Source of the DNA: JAJAZB01 sp964244295
Lineage (GTDB): Bacteria; Bacteroidota; Bacteroidia; Cytophagales; Spirosomataceae
Direction: 5' to 3'
Assembly: GCA_964244295.1 (NCBI GenBank)
Contig: CAXTIG010000035.1
Span: forward strand, 1 to 64,000
Length of the DNA: 64,000 nucleotides
Part shown: in pieces, positions 44,101 through 51,768 of the stretch
Layout of the letters: each line of letters begins with the position of its first letter
Numbering within the stretch: position 1 is the first letter of the stretch
Notes under the pieces: generated by a model
What the model was told of the DNA's origin: nothing
What the model saw: only the letters and a program-made list of their open reading frames with translations
Databases searched by the model: none
Made by a program: the position numbers and the translations under genes

Positions 44101-44198
44101 AAAGGGAGGGTCACCCTGAGCGGAGTCGAAGGGTGTGCGGTGGGCCGACGCTGACCAGCCGCACACCCTTCGACTCCGCTCAGGGTGACCCTCCCTTT
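44101..44198. repeat. gtcaccctgagcg palindrome, perfect 40-bp stem, conserved loop
   Basis: Arms 44101-44140 and 44159-44198 are exact inverted copies (tcaccctgagcggagtcgaa core). The 18-nt loop tgggccgacgctgaccag is also found, nearly or exactly, in the copies at 51.4 and 57.3 kb. It lies between convergent genes. Confidence 0.97.
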
Positions 44199-44212
44199 TT
44201 TTAAAACTGCCT

Positions 44213-45322
44213 TCACTTCAACCGCACTAATCGCAAATCCAGGGTGTCACCGCGCAAAATACCGCGCAGGCGCAGGGTTTTAGCCGTCCGTTCACTGACG
44301 CTGGCCCGGAGCGTATCATCCTTCTTTTTGCCGTAGAACACAACTTGCAACCTGTTTTTCCGTCCATCGAACTCGTAGTCGCCCCGCAGACTTTCGGCGG
44401 GTTTGTAGCGGTAGGGATTGGGGCTAAATACGCAGCCGTATCGTCCGGCGAAGTACAGTCGGTTCCAGGCCGTTGTGTCACTGAGCCAGGCGTTAGCGGG
44501 CAGTTCCTGACCGTTGCGGATCAGCTTTTCAACGGCCCAGGTTCCCTTTAAAACGGTGTCGCTGGCATCGGTTTTCACGAAAAAGCCAATTAGCCCAAAC
44601 GCCGCCGCAATCGGCAGTAGGCGCAGGGCGTGTTTGGTCCAGGAACGCCAAAGCGTGACGGGTGGCAGGCGGTCGGTCAGGACCCAGAACGCCGCCTGAA
44701 GTTTGGGCACGTCGAGCAGCAGCAGAAAAACCAGTCCGAGTGTGAACGCGACGGAATTGAAAAAAGCCCCGGCGGCGATGTCGTAAAACACGTTGACAAA
44801 CACGATGTTGACCATCACCGGCAGCAACACCATCACGCCCAACAAGGTGGTACGGCGGTAAAGCAAAAGGATGGAACCGCCAATTTGAAACAGGGCAATG
44901 ATGACCGCCAGGGTGTAGGAATACCCGAAGTAGTACCAGGTCAGCCCAAACCCGTTGACCTCGCCCAGGGGGATGTCGAGGCGGTAATTGGGGCTTTGAA
45001 GTTGGGTCTTCAGAATTTTACCAAAGCCATACACGGAAATTTCAAAAGCCAGCCAGTAGCGGATGATTCCCTGCAACCAGGCGTGACGCAGGCCACTGTT
45101 TACAGTGCCCTTGCGCTCCTGCTGATGCCAGATCGTCGCGAACCCAATTCCACTCAGCACCGCAATTCCCACCATTCCCAGCAGCCAGTGCTCGAAGAAA
45201 TTGGGGTTGGCTTCCCGAAACGAGCGCGGCAGGAATTCGGCGAACATCATCAGGACGTTGAGCACGGCGATGGTCGCCAGGAGGGATTCGCAGAATTTGA
45301 AAACGAAGGTGGTACGGGGCAT
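44213..45322 (-). CDS. DoxX-like membrane protein
   Basis: A 369-aa protein with about seven hydrophobic helices in the first 260 residues (WLAFEISVYGFGKILKTQL and SLLLLYRR regions). A soluble C-terminal domain (KGTWAVEKLIRNGQELP) follows and resembles a lipocalin-like or cell-envelope domain. Function unknown; probably inner membrane. It starts 2 bp from a tandem-repeat block. Confidence 0.8.
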   Translation of the reverse strand: MPRTTFVFKFCESLLATIAVLNVLMMFAEFLPRSFREANPNFFEHWLLGMVGIAVLSGIGFATIWHQQERKGTVNSGLRHAWLQGIIRYWLAFEISVYGFGKILKTQLQSPNYRLDIPLGEVNGFGLTWYYFGYSYTLAVIIALFQIGGSILLLYRRTTLLGVMVLLPVMVNIVFVNVFYDIAAGAFFNSVAFTLGLVFLLLLDVPKLQAAFWVLTDRLPPVTLWRSWTKHALRLLPIAAAFGLIGFFVKTDASDTVLKGTWAVEKLIRNGQELPANAWLSDTTAWNRLYFAGRYGCVFSPNPYRYKPAESLRGDYEFDGRKNRLQVVFYGKKKDDTLRASVSERTAKTLRLRGILRGDTLDLRLVRLK

Positions 45323-45323
45323 C

Positions 45324-45418
45324 GGGAATTAGGAATTAGGAATTAGGAATTAGGAATTAGGAATTAATTTCTCACAAATTCCTGACAATCAATTGATTTT
45401 CATTCTTAATTCCTAATT
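45324..45418. repeat. Tandem ggaatta repeats with inverted partner
   Basis: Six tandem 7-bp units (ggaatta) at 45325-45366, with inverted remnants (aattcctaattt) ending at 45418. It fills the gap between DoxX-like and YdcF genes and ends 2 bp before the YdcF stop codon. Confidence 0.9.
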
Positions 45419-45420
45419 TC

Positions 45421-46185
45421 TCAGCAGTACCCCATCACCCGGTACGTCAGAAAGCCCACCCATTCCTTGAAAAGAAAGGAGAACTGCACCAGCGATTCGC
45501 CCGAAGGCCAGAACGAACTCAGCGTAACGACCGACGGCCCGGCGCGAAAATCGACCGGGTAGGGCGTCACGCGCAGGCCCGCTTTCTCAAAACAGGCCGT
45601 GGCACGGGGCAGGTGCATGGCCGAGGTCACGAGCAGTAACCGTTGGGTCGCGCTACGGCGACGGAGTAGTTTCGCCGAAAACTGCGCGTTTTCGTACGTG
45701 TTTCTCGAATCAGGTTCGAGCCAGACTTTCCCCGAATCCACCCCGAAACTGCGGGCCACGTTCGCCGCAAAGCGCCCCTCGTCGGGGTAAAAAGCGGTTG
45801 CCTGCACCCGGCCTGAGCCGCCGCTGATGAGCAAATGGCGGACGCGGCCCCGTTTCCAGAGGAGGATGGGTTGAAGCAAGCGATCGGCGGCGGGGCCAAA
45901 CGAGGCCGTGCGCTGATTGGGAGCGCCTTCACCGACAATGCCCCCGGTGAGCACGATGGCTAGGTCGAAGGGCGGCTGGTCGTCGATGGAAACGGGGGCA
46001 CCTTCCCAGCTTCGCAGCAACGTACTCACCAGCAAGGGGTTGGAAATCAGATAGAGCAGTGCCAACCCAATCAGTACGGCCCGGCGACGGTGCCGCCGGG
46101 AAAGCCAGGCCCAGAGGAAGGCGTACACCACCCAACTTAGGGGGGCGATCAGGGCGTAGATCAGTTTGGAAAGAACGAAGAACAT
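45421..46185 (-). CDS. YdcF/SanA family (DUF218) membrane protein
   Basis: A 254-aa protein: two N-terminal membrane helices (~1-65), then the DUF218 domain with LAIVLTGGI, LLISGGSGR, EPDSRNTYENAQFSA and LVTSAMHLPRATACFEKAG. DUF218 proteins take part in cell-envelope or cyclic-polysaccharide metabolism; biochemical activity uncertain. Divergent from the thioredoxin-like gene. Confidence 0.9.
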   Translation of the reverse strand: MFFVLSKLIYALIAPLSWVVYAFLWAWLSRRHRRRAVLIGLALLYLISNPLLVSTLLRSWEGAPVSIDDQPPFDLAIVLTGGIVGEGAPNQRTASFGPAADRLLQPILLWKRGRVRHLLISGGSGRVQATAFYPDEGRFAANVARSFGVDSGKVWLEPDSRNTYENAQFSAKLLRRRSATQRLLLVTSAMHLPRATACFEKAGLRVTPYPVDFRAGPSVVTLSSFWPSGESLVQFSFLFKEWVGFLTYRVMGYC

Positions 46186-46203
46186 GGGAAGCTGCGCGCG
46201 ATT

Positions 46204-46236
46204 TTGGGACGAAAATCGTTCTTGGAATTAACTTTG
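46204..46236 (+). promoter_or_regulatory. Promoter TTG-N22-TAACTTTG for the thioredoxin-like gene
   Basis: Perfect TAnnTTTG (46229-46236) with TTG (46204-46206) 22 nt upstream. It lies 90 bp before the GTG start at 46327 and supports that start over codons further upstream. Confidence 0.65.
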
Positions 46237-46326
46237 TCGTGGTTTCGCGTCCGTTGTTTTGACTATTCGGAACGAATTTACCCCGGCAGCCTTGTTTCCG
46301 AAACCAACCACCCTTCTGGTTTTCCC

Positions 46327-47748
46327 GTGAAAAAATCGTTTATCGCCACCTTCCTCGGTTTTCTTTCGCTTTCTGCGCTGGCTCAGACCTCCGCCTACCG
46401 CATCGAAGCCACCATCCGGGGCATTCGCGACAGCACCTGTTTCCTGGCCCACTACCTCGACAAGCAACACAACGTCCGCGATACCGCCGTAGTCGATGCC
46501 AACGGGCGGGTGGTTTTTGAAGGAACCACGCCGCTGCCCGAAGGGCTGTACGTGATTTCGGTGGGCCGCTGGCGGTACTTCGACGTGCTCGTCACCGACG
46601 ACCAGCAGTTCACCCTCGCCACCGACACCAGCAATTTTATCAGTTCGATGAAGGTGACGGGTTCGCGGGAAAACGAGCTTTTTTACGGCTTCAATCAGGC
46701 CATGCAAAAGCGGTTTGAAGAATCCCGCGCCTTTCAAAAAGCCGGGGACGCGGCCAAAGCCCGCGCCATCCAGAAAGAAATGGGCGAGTACCGGCAGCAA
46801 TTCATCCGCGACAACGCCGGGACGTTTACCGGGAAACTCCTTCGCGCCGCCACCGAACCCGACCTGCCTCCCGCCCCCAAACGCCCCGATGGCCGGGTGG
46901 ATTCGACCTACCTTTACCACTACTACAAAGCCCATTACTTCGACCACTTCGACCTCACCGACGAGCGACTGCTTCGCACCCCGCTTTTTGCGCCCCGGCT
47001 GGAGCGGTACTTCACCGACCTCGTCGTGCAGTCGCCTGATTCGCTCATCCACGACGCCGACGCGCTGCTGAGCCGGGTGCCGAAGGAGAAAAAAGAACTG
47101 CGTAAATACGTGATTTATAAACTCACCAGCCCGTATGAAACGTCCACGGTGCTGGGCACGGAGGCATTTTTCGTTCACATGGGCGAGAAATACTACATCG
47201 GCGAGCCGGGCCTGTACGACACCAGCACGGTGCGCCGCTTCCGCGAACGCATCGCCGGGTTGAAGCCCACCCTGACCGGCAAGAAAATCCCCAACATGGT
47301 GCTGACCGACACGCTGGGGCGGGCCATTCCGCTGCACACCGTGCAGGCGGCCTACACCGTCGTGTTCGTGTACGACCCCGACTGCGGCCATTGCCGCGAG
47401 GCGGCCCCGAAAGTGCTGGCGTTTTACAATAAACACAAAAAGGAGGGCGTGGCCGTGTACGCCGCCAACCTGAAGCGTGATCCGACGGAATGGAAGAAAT
47501 TTATCCGGGAATTCAAAACGCAGGGCTTCCTCAACGGCATCGACCTGCGCGGCCAGGTGGATTTCTGGAAAACCTACGACGCCCAGACCACCCCCGTGAT
47601 TTTCGTCCTCGACCGCGACAAGAAAATCATCGCCCGCCGCCTGCCCGCCGTGGAGTTGGAGAAGTTTTTTGCGTTCTACCAAAGTCAGCAACGGGCGGAG
47701 AAGCCGGTAGGGAAAACCGCTCCAGCGAAGAAAGTCACAGGAAGGTAA
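46327..47748 (+). CDS. TlpA-like thioredoxin with DUF4369/DUF5106 domains
   Basis: A 473-aa exported protein. The GTG at 46327 opens a good signal peptide (KKSFIATFLGFLSLSALAQ); upstream in-frame codons lie across the promoter. N-terminal DUF4369-like strands (~25-115), a helical DUF5106-like middle (~130-300), then a thioredoxin domain with active site YDPDCGHCREAAP (CxxC, ~355). It probably reduces disulfides or haem-linked thiols in the periplasm. Confidence 0.88.
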   Translation: MKKSFIATFLGFLSLSALAQTSAYRIEATIRGIRDSTCFLAHYLDKQHNVRDTAVVDANGRVVFEGTTPLPEGLYVISVGRWRYFDVLVTDDQQFTLATDTSNFISSMKVTGSRENELFYGFNQAMQKRFEESRAFQKAGDAAKARAIQKEMGEYRQQFIRDNAGTFTGKLLRAATEPDLPPAPKRPDGRVDSTYLYHYYKAHYFDHFDLTDERLLRTPLFAPRLERYFTDLVVQSPDSLIHDADALLSRVPKEKKELRKYVIYKLTSPYETSTVLGTEAFFVHMGEKYYIGEPGLYDTSTVRRFRERIAGLKPTLTGKKIPNMVLTDTLGRAIPLHTVQAAYTVVFVYDPDCGHCREAAPKVLAFYNKHKKEGVAVYAANLKRDPTEWKKFIREFKTQGFLNGIDLRGQVDFWKTYDAQTTPVIFVLDRDKKIIARRLPAVELEKFFAFYQSQQRAEKPVGKTAPAKKVTGR

Positions 47749-47750
47749 AA

Positions 47751-47864
47751 TCCCCCTTTGAAGGGGGGGTGCGGTGGGTCTGTGCGTGAGGAGGGGGATG
47801 TGGCCCGGCGAGAACATCCCCCTCCCACCGCACCGCCTTGCGCACCCCCCTTGAAAGGGGGAAT
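47751..47864. repeat. tccccctttgaaggggg palindrome
   Basis: The left part begins 2 bp after the thioredoxin-like stop, and the right part (gcaccccccttgaaaggggg) ends 2 bp before the DUF58 stop. It fills the whole gap between two convergent genes, with a second mirrored pair inside (gagggggatgt / acatccccctc). Confidence 0.88.
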
Positions 47865-47866
47865 AT

Positions 47867-48766
47867 TCAGCGCATCTTCCCCCGCTTCACCAAATACGCC
47901 GACAAAATCTGGTCGAAGCCTTTGGCGATGTCGGCTTCGATAAAGTCGATTTTGTATTGCCCACAGCGCAGTTTCAGGTCCCGGTAAAACGTCTGGATGG
48001 CCTGCTGGTAGTGTTCTTTTACCTGCGAGGGCTGCACCTTCACCCGTTCGCCCGTTTCGAGGTCCACGAATTCGTAGGGCCGCTCCTCAAAGTTGAATTC
48101 CTCTTCGGTTTTCCGGTCGGTGACGTGAAACAGCAGCACCTCGTGCTGGTTGTGGCGCAGGTGCTGGAGGGCGGAGAAAATCAGTTCGGCATTTTCTAAA
48201 TTGTCGAACATATCGCTGAAAATCACCACCAGCGAACGCTTGTGAATTTGCTGGGCCACCAAGTGAATCACCTCGGCTACGGCGGTTTTTCGCTGCCCCG
48301 TTTCCTGCTGAAGCAAGGCCTGGAGTTGTAGAAACAGCTTGTGGGTGTGCGTCGGGGTTGATTTTACCGGCGTCTGGAGTTCGACGGAGTCGGAGAAGGT
48401 TGTCAGTGAGACGGCATCTTTCTGGCGCTGGAGCAGGTAGGCCAGGCTCGCCGCCGCCATGATGCTGAAGGTGATTTTACCTTTGTCGCGTTCGGGATAA
48501 AACATCGACGACGAGGTGTCGAGCAGCAGATGGCAGCGCAGGTTGGTTTCTTCCTCGTAGCGTTTGGTGTAGAGGCGTTCGGTCTTGGCGAACACTTTCC
48601 AGTCGATGTGTCGGGTGCTTTCGCCGGTGTTGTAGAGGCGGTGTTCGGCAAATTCGACCGAGAAGCCGTGGAAAGGGGATTTGTGAAGTCCGGTGATGAA
48701 GCCCTCGACGAGTTGACGGGCCAGAAACTCGATGTTTCCGAATTCGCGGATTTTACGTAAGTCCAT
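47867..48766 (-). CDS. DUF58 domain protein (vWA-like)
   Basis: A 299-aa protein; the ATG at 48764-48766 gives the typical N-terminus MDLRKIREFGNIEFLARQLVEG. The DUF58 core motif is RLYNTGESTRHIDWKVFAKT, followed by a vWA MIDAS-like DTSSSM and a VVIFSDMFD segment. These proteins usually work with a MoxR ATPase as chaperones. No MoxR gene is in the window. Confidence 0.9.
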   Translation of the reverse strand: MDLRKIREFGNIEFLARQLVEGFITGLHKSPFHGFSVEFAEHRLYNTGESTRHIDWKVFAKTERLYTKRYEEETNLRCHLLLDTSSSMFYPERDKGKITFSIMAAASLAYLLQRQKDAVSLTTFSDSVELQTPVKSTPTHTHKLFLQLQALLQQETGQRKTAVAEVIHLVAQQIHKRSLVVIFSDMFDNLENAELIFSALQHLRHNQHEVLLFHVTDRKTEEEFNFEERPYEFVDLETGERVKVQPSQVKEHYQQAIQTFYRDLKLRCGQYKIDFIEADIAKGFDQILSAYLVKRGKMR

Positions 48767-48771
48767 AAAAA

Positions 48772-48854
48772 AAGTTGGATAACTCAGCGGTCGGACAAAA
48801 AACGTTCCTTGTTTTTCTTGTACCAAAAAATGTCCGACCGCTAAGTTCCAACTT
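48772..48854. repeat. aagttggataactcagcgg palindrome
   Basis: Imperfect arms (48772-48797 and 48831-48854) share cggtcggaca / tgtccgaccg exactly. It lies 5 bp upstream of the DUF58 start. The rest of the gap to 48938 holds nothing recognisable. Confidence 0.82.
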
Positions 48855-48938
48855 AAAAAGGAGCGGGAATCGTACCCGGCTCAAAAATTTCAACGCGGGC
48901 ACGACTCTTTTCAGAATCTACGACCAGCCGTTGTCTTG

Positions 48939-49403
48939 TCAATAAGGCCGTGGCCGAGCACCGGCACCCAGCGAGGCAACAATGTCGGACGAGTTTTGGA
49001 TGACGTATTCATCCGGTCCGAGCATCACGACGCCTTCAAGGCCGACGATGCGGCAGGCGACGTTGGCAACACCGGCTTTGAGGATGCCCAATTGGTGGGC
49101 GGCGGCGTTGGTCAGGTCGAGTACGCGGCCCCGGCGGAATGGCCCCCGGTCGTTGATGCGTACCACCACCTTTTTGCGGTTTCTTAAATTGGTCACCTCG
49201 ACCATCGTGCCGAAAGGGAGGTGAAGGTGGGCAGCCGTCATGGCTTTTTCCTTGAATTTTTCACCGCAGGCCGTCAGTTTACCCTGGAATTTTTTGGCGT
49301 AAAACGACGCTTTGCCGGTGAATGTTTTGCCCAGCTGGGCCTCGGCTGGCAAGGCGCGGGAAAGAAGCAGCCAGCCGAATACCAATACACTTTTTAAGCT
49401 CAT
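48939..49403 (-). CDS. rlpA: RlpA-like septal ring lytic transglycosylase
   Basis: A 154-aa exported protein; ATG at 49401-49403 opens a signal peptide (SVLVFGWLLLSRALPAEAQ). Double-psi beta-barrel motifs follow: GKASFYAKKFQGKLTACGE, TAAHLHLPFGTMVEVTNL, VVVRINDRGPFRRGRVLDL and NAAAHQLGI. The catalytic Asp and the conserved His are present. It lacks the SPOR domain of longer RlpA proteins. It trims denuded glycan strands of peptidoglycan. Confidence 0.92.
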   Translation of the reverse strand: MSLKSVLVFGWLLLSRALPAEAQLGKTFTGKASFYAKKFQGKLTACGEKFKEKAMTAAHLHLPFGTMVEVTNLRNRKKVVVRINDRGPFRRGRVLDLTNAAAHQLGILKAGVANVACRIVGLEGVVMLGPDEYVIQNSSDIVASLGAGARPRPY

Positions 49404-49616
49404 AACACAATCGTTTACGGGGGCCAGCGCGAAGGGCAAAAACAGAGTGTGCGCTGTGAGGAAAGAGAACCGAACCCCCGGGTGAAACAAGCAAGGAACG
49501 GACAAAAATAACCCTTTGGGCGTAAAACCCAAGCCGGATGTCGGTTTTGTCCAACAATCGCCTCCGATAATTCACAAAAACGGGCGTTTTACCCCCTGTT
49601 TGCTCCAAAAAAAAGT

Positions 49617-49648
49617 TTGGCATGGTGGGGCCAAACCCCTTACTTTTA
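49617..49648 (+). promoter_or_regulatory. Promoter TTG-N21-TACTTTTA for the DUF3276 gene
   Basis: TTG (49617-49619) and TACTTTTA (49641-49648; 7 of 8 consensus bases) are 21 nt apart. Predicted start near 49655 excludes the in-frame ATG at 49621 and supports the GTG at 49680. Confidence 0.55.
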
Positions 49649-49679
49649 CGGCAAATCCCACCAAAAAACCTTACTCATC

Positions 49680-50006
49680 GTGGAAGACCGTGACCGGGAA
49701 GAACTCTATTCCAAACGCGTTCGGGCGGGCAAGCGTACCTACTTTTTCGACGTTAAATCCACCCGCGCCAGCGACTATTACCTCACCATCACCGAAAGCC
49801 GCCGCTTCCCCCAGGGCGACGGCTTCGTGTACGAAAAACACAAGTTGTTCCTCTACAAAGAAGACTTCGACAAGTTTCTGGAAGCCCTCCAGGAAGCCGT
49901 CGGCCACGTAAAAACCGAACTCATGCCCGACTTCGACTTCACTCAGTACCAGGAACAGCCCAAACCCGAAGCAGAATACGGCGGAACGGATTTGAAGTGG
50001 GAGTGA
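49680..50006 (+). CDS. DUF3276 (PUR-alpha-like) nucleic-acid-binding protein
   Basis: A 108-aa protein. The GTG at 49680 begins the family sequence VEDRDREELYSKRVRAGKRTYFFDVKS. DUF3276 is a PUR-domain family of Bacteroidota and spirochaetes thought to bind single-stranded nucleic acid. YLTITESRRF and HKLFLYKEDFDKFLEAL complete the fold. A strong terminator lies 71 bp downstream. Confidence 0.9.
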   Translation: MEDRDREELYSKRVRAGKRTYFFDVKSTRASDYYLTITESRRFPQGDGFVYEKHKLFLYKEDFDKFLEALQEAVGHVKTELMPDFDFTQYQEQPKPEAEYGGTDLKWE

Positions 50007-50011
50007 AACTC

Positions 50012-50193
50012 AATTAGGAATTAGGAATTAAAAATTAGGAATTGTTTTTAATATCCTCATTTCCTGAACTTTACTCAAGCCTTTGGAAGTCCAAAGGCTT
50101 TTTTCGTGGCAAAACGGCTACCTTCGCGGCCTGAAAGCAGGAATAGAAAGGCTGTCTTTTTAATTCCTAATTCCTAATTCTTAATTCCTAATT
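50012..50193. repeat. aattaggaatt blocks flanking a terminator
   Basis: Left block 50012-50043 (units of ggaatta) and right block 50159-50193 (taattcc units) are inverted relative to each other. A conventional terminator sits between them. The right block ends 6 bp before the YchF start, so it lies in that gene's leader. Confidence 0.85.
50077..50104 (+). terminator. Rho-independent terminator of the DUF3276 gene
   Basis: Perfect 10-bp stem aagcctttgg / ccaaaggctt, 4-nt loop aagt, then T6. Confidence 0.93.
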
Positions 50194-50199
50194 GAAAAG

Positions 50200-51303
50200 A
50201 TGGGTTTGCAATGTGGAATCGTCGGATTGCCCAACGTGGGCAAATCCACCCTGTTCAGTGCCATTTCGAGTGCCAAGGCCGAGGCAGCCAATTACCCGTT
50301 TTGCACCATCGAGCCGAACGTCGGCATCGTGAGCGTACCCGACGAGCGGCTTCAGATTCTGGAGGGCCTCGTCAAACCCAACCGGGTGGTGCCCACCATC
50401 ATCGAATTCGTGGACATCGCCGGACTGGTGAAAGGAGCCAGCCAGGGGGCCGGGTTGGGCAATAAATTTCTGGCGAACATCCGCGAGGTGGACGCCATCA
50501 TTCACGTCGTCCGCTGCTTCGCCGACGACAACATCGTTCACGTCGAAGGCCGGGTGAACCCCGTGGCCGACAAGGAAATCATCGACTACGAGCTTCAGTT
50601 GAAAGACCTCGAATCGGTCGATAAAAAATTGCAGCGCACCGAAAAAGCCGCCAGGACGAGCGGCGACGCAAAGGCGAAAGCCGAGTTGGAGGTGCTGCTC
50701 CGGGTGAAAACCGCGTTGGAACAAGGCAAAAGCGCCCGCACCGTGTCCATCACCGAGGCCGAATCGGGCGCCATCGCCGACTTGCACCTGCTCACGGTGA
50801 AACCGGTGATTTACGTCGCCAACGTGGACGAAGCCAGCCTGCAAAGCGGCGGCAATGCTTACGTGGATGAATTGCAAAAGGCTGTTTCCGACGAAAACGC
50901 GCAGGTTATCGTGATTTGCGCCGCCATCGAAGCGCAGATTGCCGAGATGGAAGACCCCGACGAGCGGGCCTTGTTTCTGGACGAATACGGCCTGACCGAG
51001 TCGGGATTGAGCCAACTCATCCGGGCCAGCTACGCGCTGCTCAACCTGATTACTTACTTCACAGCGGGCGTGCAGGAAGTCCGGGCCTGGACGATTCAGC
51101 GCGGCTGGAAAGCGCCGCAGGCGGCGGGCGTGATTCACTCCGATTTTGAGCGGGGTTTCATCCGTGCCGAGGTCATCAAACTGCCCGATTACGTGCAGTA
51201 CCGCACCGAACCGGCCATCAAAGACGCCGGAAAAATGGGCGTGGAAGGCAAGGAGTACCTCGTCCAGGACGGCGACATCATGCACTTCCGGTTTAATGTG
51301 TAG
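50200..51303 (+). CDS. ychF: YchF/Ola1 family redox-regulated ATPase
   Basis: A 367-aa OBG-like ATPase. P-loop GLPNVGKST at 9-17, NYPFCTIEPN, then DIAGLVKGASQGAGLGNKFLANI and HVVRCF. The usual NKxD is replaced by NVDE, the change that shifts YchF to ATP. A coiled-coil region lies at ~135-200 and a C-terminal TGS domain (TFTAGVQEVRAWTIQRG-like, residues ~280-365). It binds ribosomes and affects stress and translation. Confidence 0.96.
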   Translation: MGLQCGIVGLPNVGKSTLFSAISSAKAEAANYPFCTIEPNVGIVSVPDERLQILEGLVKPNRVVPTIIEFVDIAGLVKGASQGAGLGNKFLANIREVDAIIHVVRCFADDNIVHVEGRVNPVADKEIIDYELQLKDLESVDKKLQRTEKAARTSGDAKAKAELEVLLRVKTALEQGKSARTVSITEAESGAIADLHLLTVKPVIYVANVDEASLQSGGNAYVDELQKAVSDENAQVIVICAAIEAQIAEMEDPDERALFLDEYGLTESGLSQLIRASYALLNLITYFTAGVQEVRAWTIQRGWKAPQAAGVIHSDFERGFIRAEVIKLPDYVQYRTEPAIKDAGKMGVEGKEYLVQDGDIMHFRFNV

Positions 51304-51305
51304 TT

Positions 51306-51368
51306 TAACTTCCCGGAATCGGAGCGCCGACCGGTTTAAACCCGTCGTGGAACGATTCCGGGAAGTTA
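51306..51368. repeat. taacttcccggaatcg palindrome
   Basis: Perfect 16-bp arms (51306-51321 and 51353-51368) begin 2 bp after the YchF stop. Confidence 0.9.
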
Positions 51369-51403
51369 AGGCTGCTTAGAATTTCAAGAAATCCGGTAAA
51401 ACC

Positions 51404-51499
51404 GTGCGGGGGTCACCCTGAGCGGAGTCGAAGGGCGTGCGGTGGGCAGGCGCTGACCAGCCGCACGCCCTTCGACTCCGCTCAGGGTGACCCCCGCAC
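51404..51499. repeat. gtcaccctgagcg palindrome, perfect 39-bp stem, conserved loop
   Basis: Arms 51404-51442 and 51461-51499 are exact. The 18-nt loop tgggcaggcgctgaccag is a close copy of the loop at 44.1 kb. Flanks ttagaatttcaa and agaaaacagaaacc recur as a solo remnant at 61.66 kb, so the mobile unit is longer than the stem. Confidence 0.97.
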
Positions 51500-51531
51500 T
51501 CAGAAAACAGAAACCCTGAACAGTTTCGTTG

Positions 51532-51575
51532 AAACCCCGCCCCCGCTTCAACCAGGGGCGGGGTTTTGTTTTTTG
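51532..51575 (+). terminator. Rho-independent terminator downstream of YchF
   Basis: Perfect 12-bp stem aaaccccgcccc / ggggcggggttt with an 11-nt loop and T-rich tail. It is ~230 bp past the YchF stop, after two palindromes. Confidence 0.9.
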
Positions 51576-51768
51576 TTCCCCGCGCAACCGTTCGCCCACC
51601 GAATCGGTCAATGGCTGACAAACGAAGTGGCCGAACGCGGTCTGCATTGGAAAATACCCGTCCGATTTTTCCGAGTGCCGCTAAACCTTCTTCGTCCCCG
51701 ATGCGTCTGAACGGCAAAATTGCGCGCTCGCTCGACTTCGTTTCGCCAACCAATTATCTCCTGAATCC
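51576..51768. other. Leader region of the DUF1800 gene, no clear element
   Basis: No consensus TAnnTTTG promoter, conserved hairpin or plausible small gene was found. Short open frames here look like chance. Confidence 0.5.
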
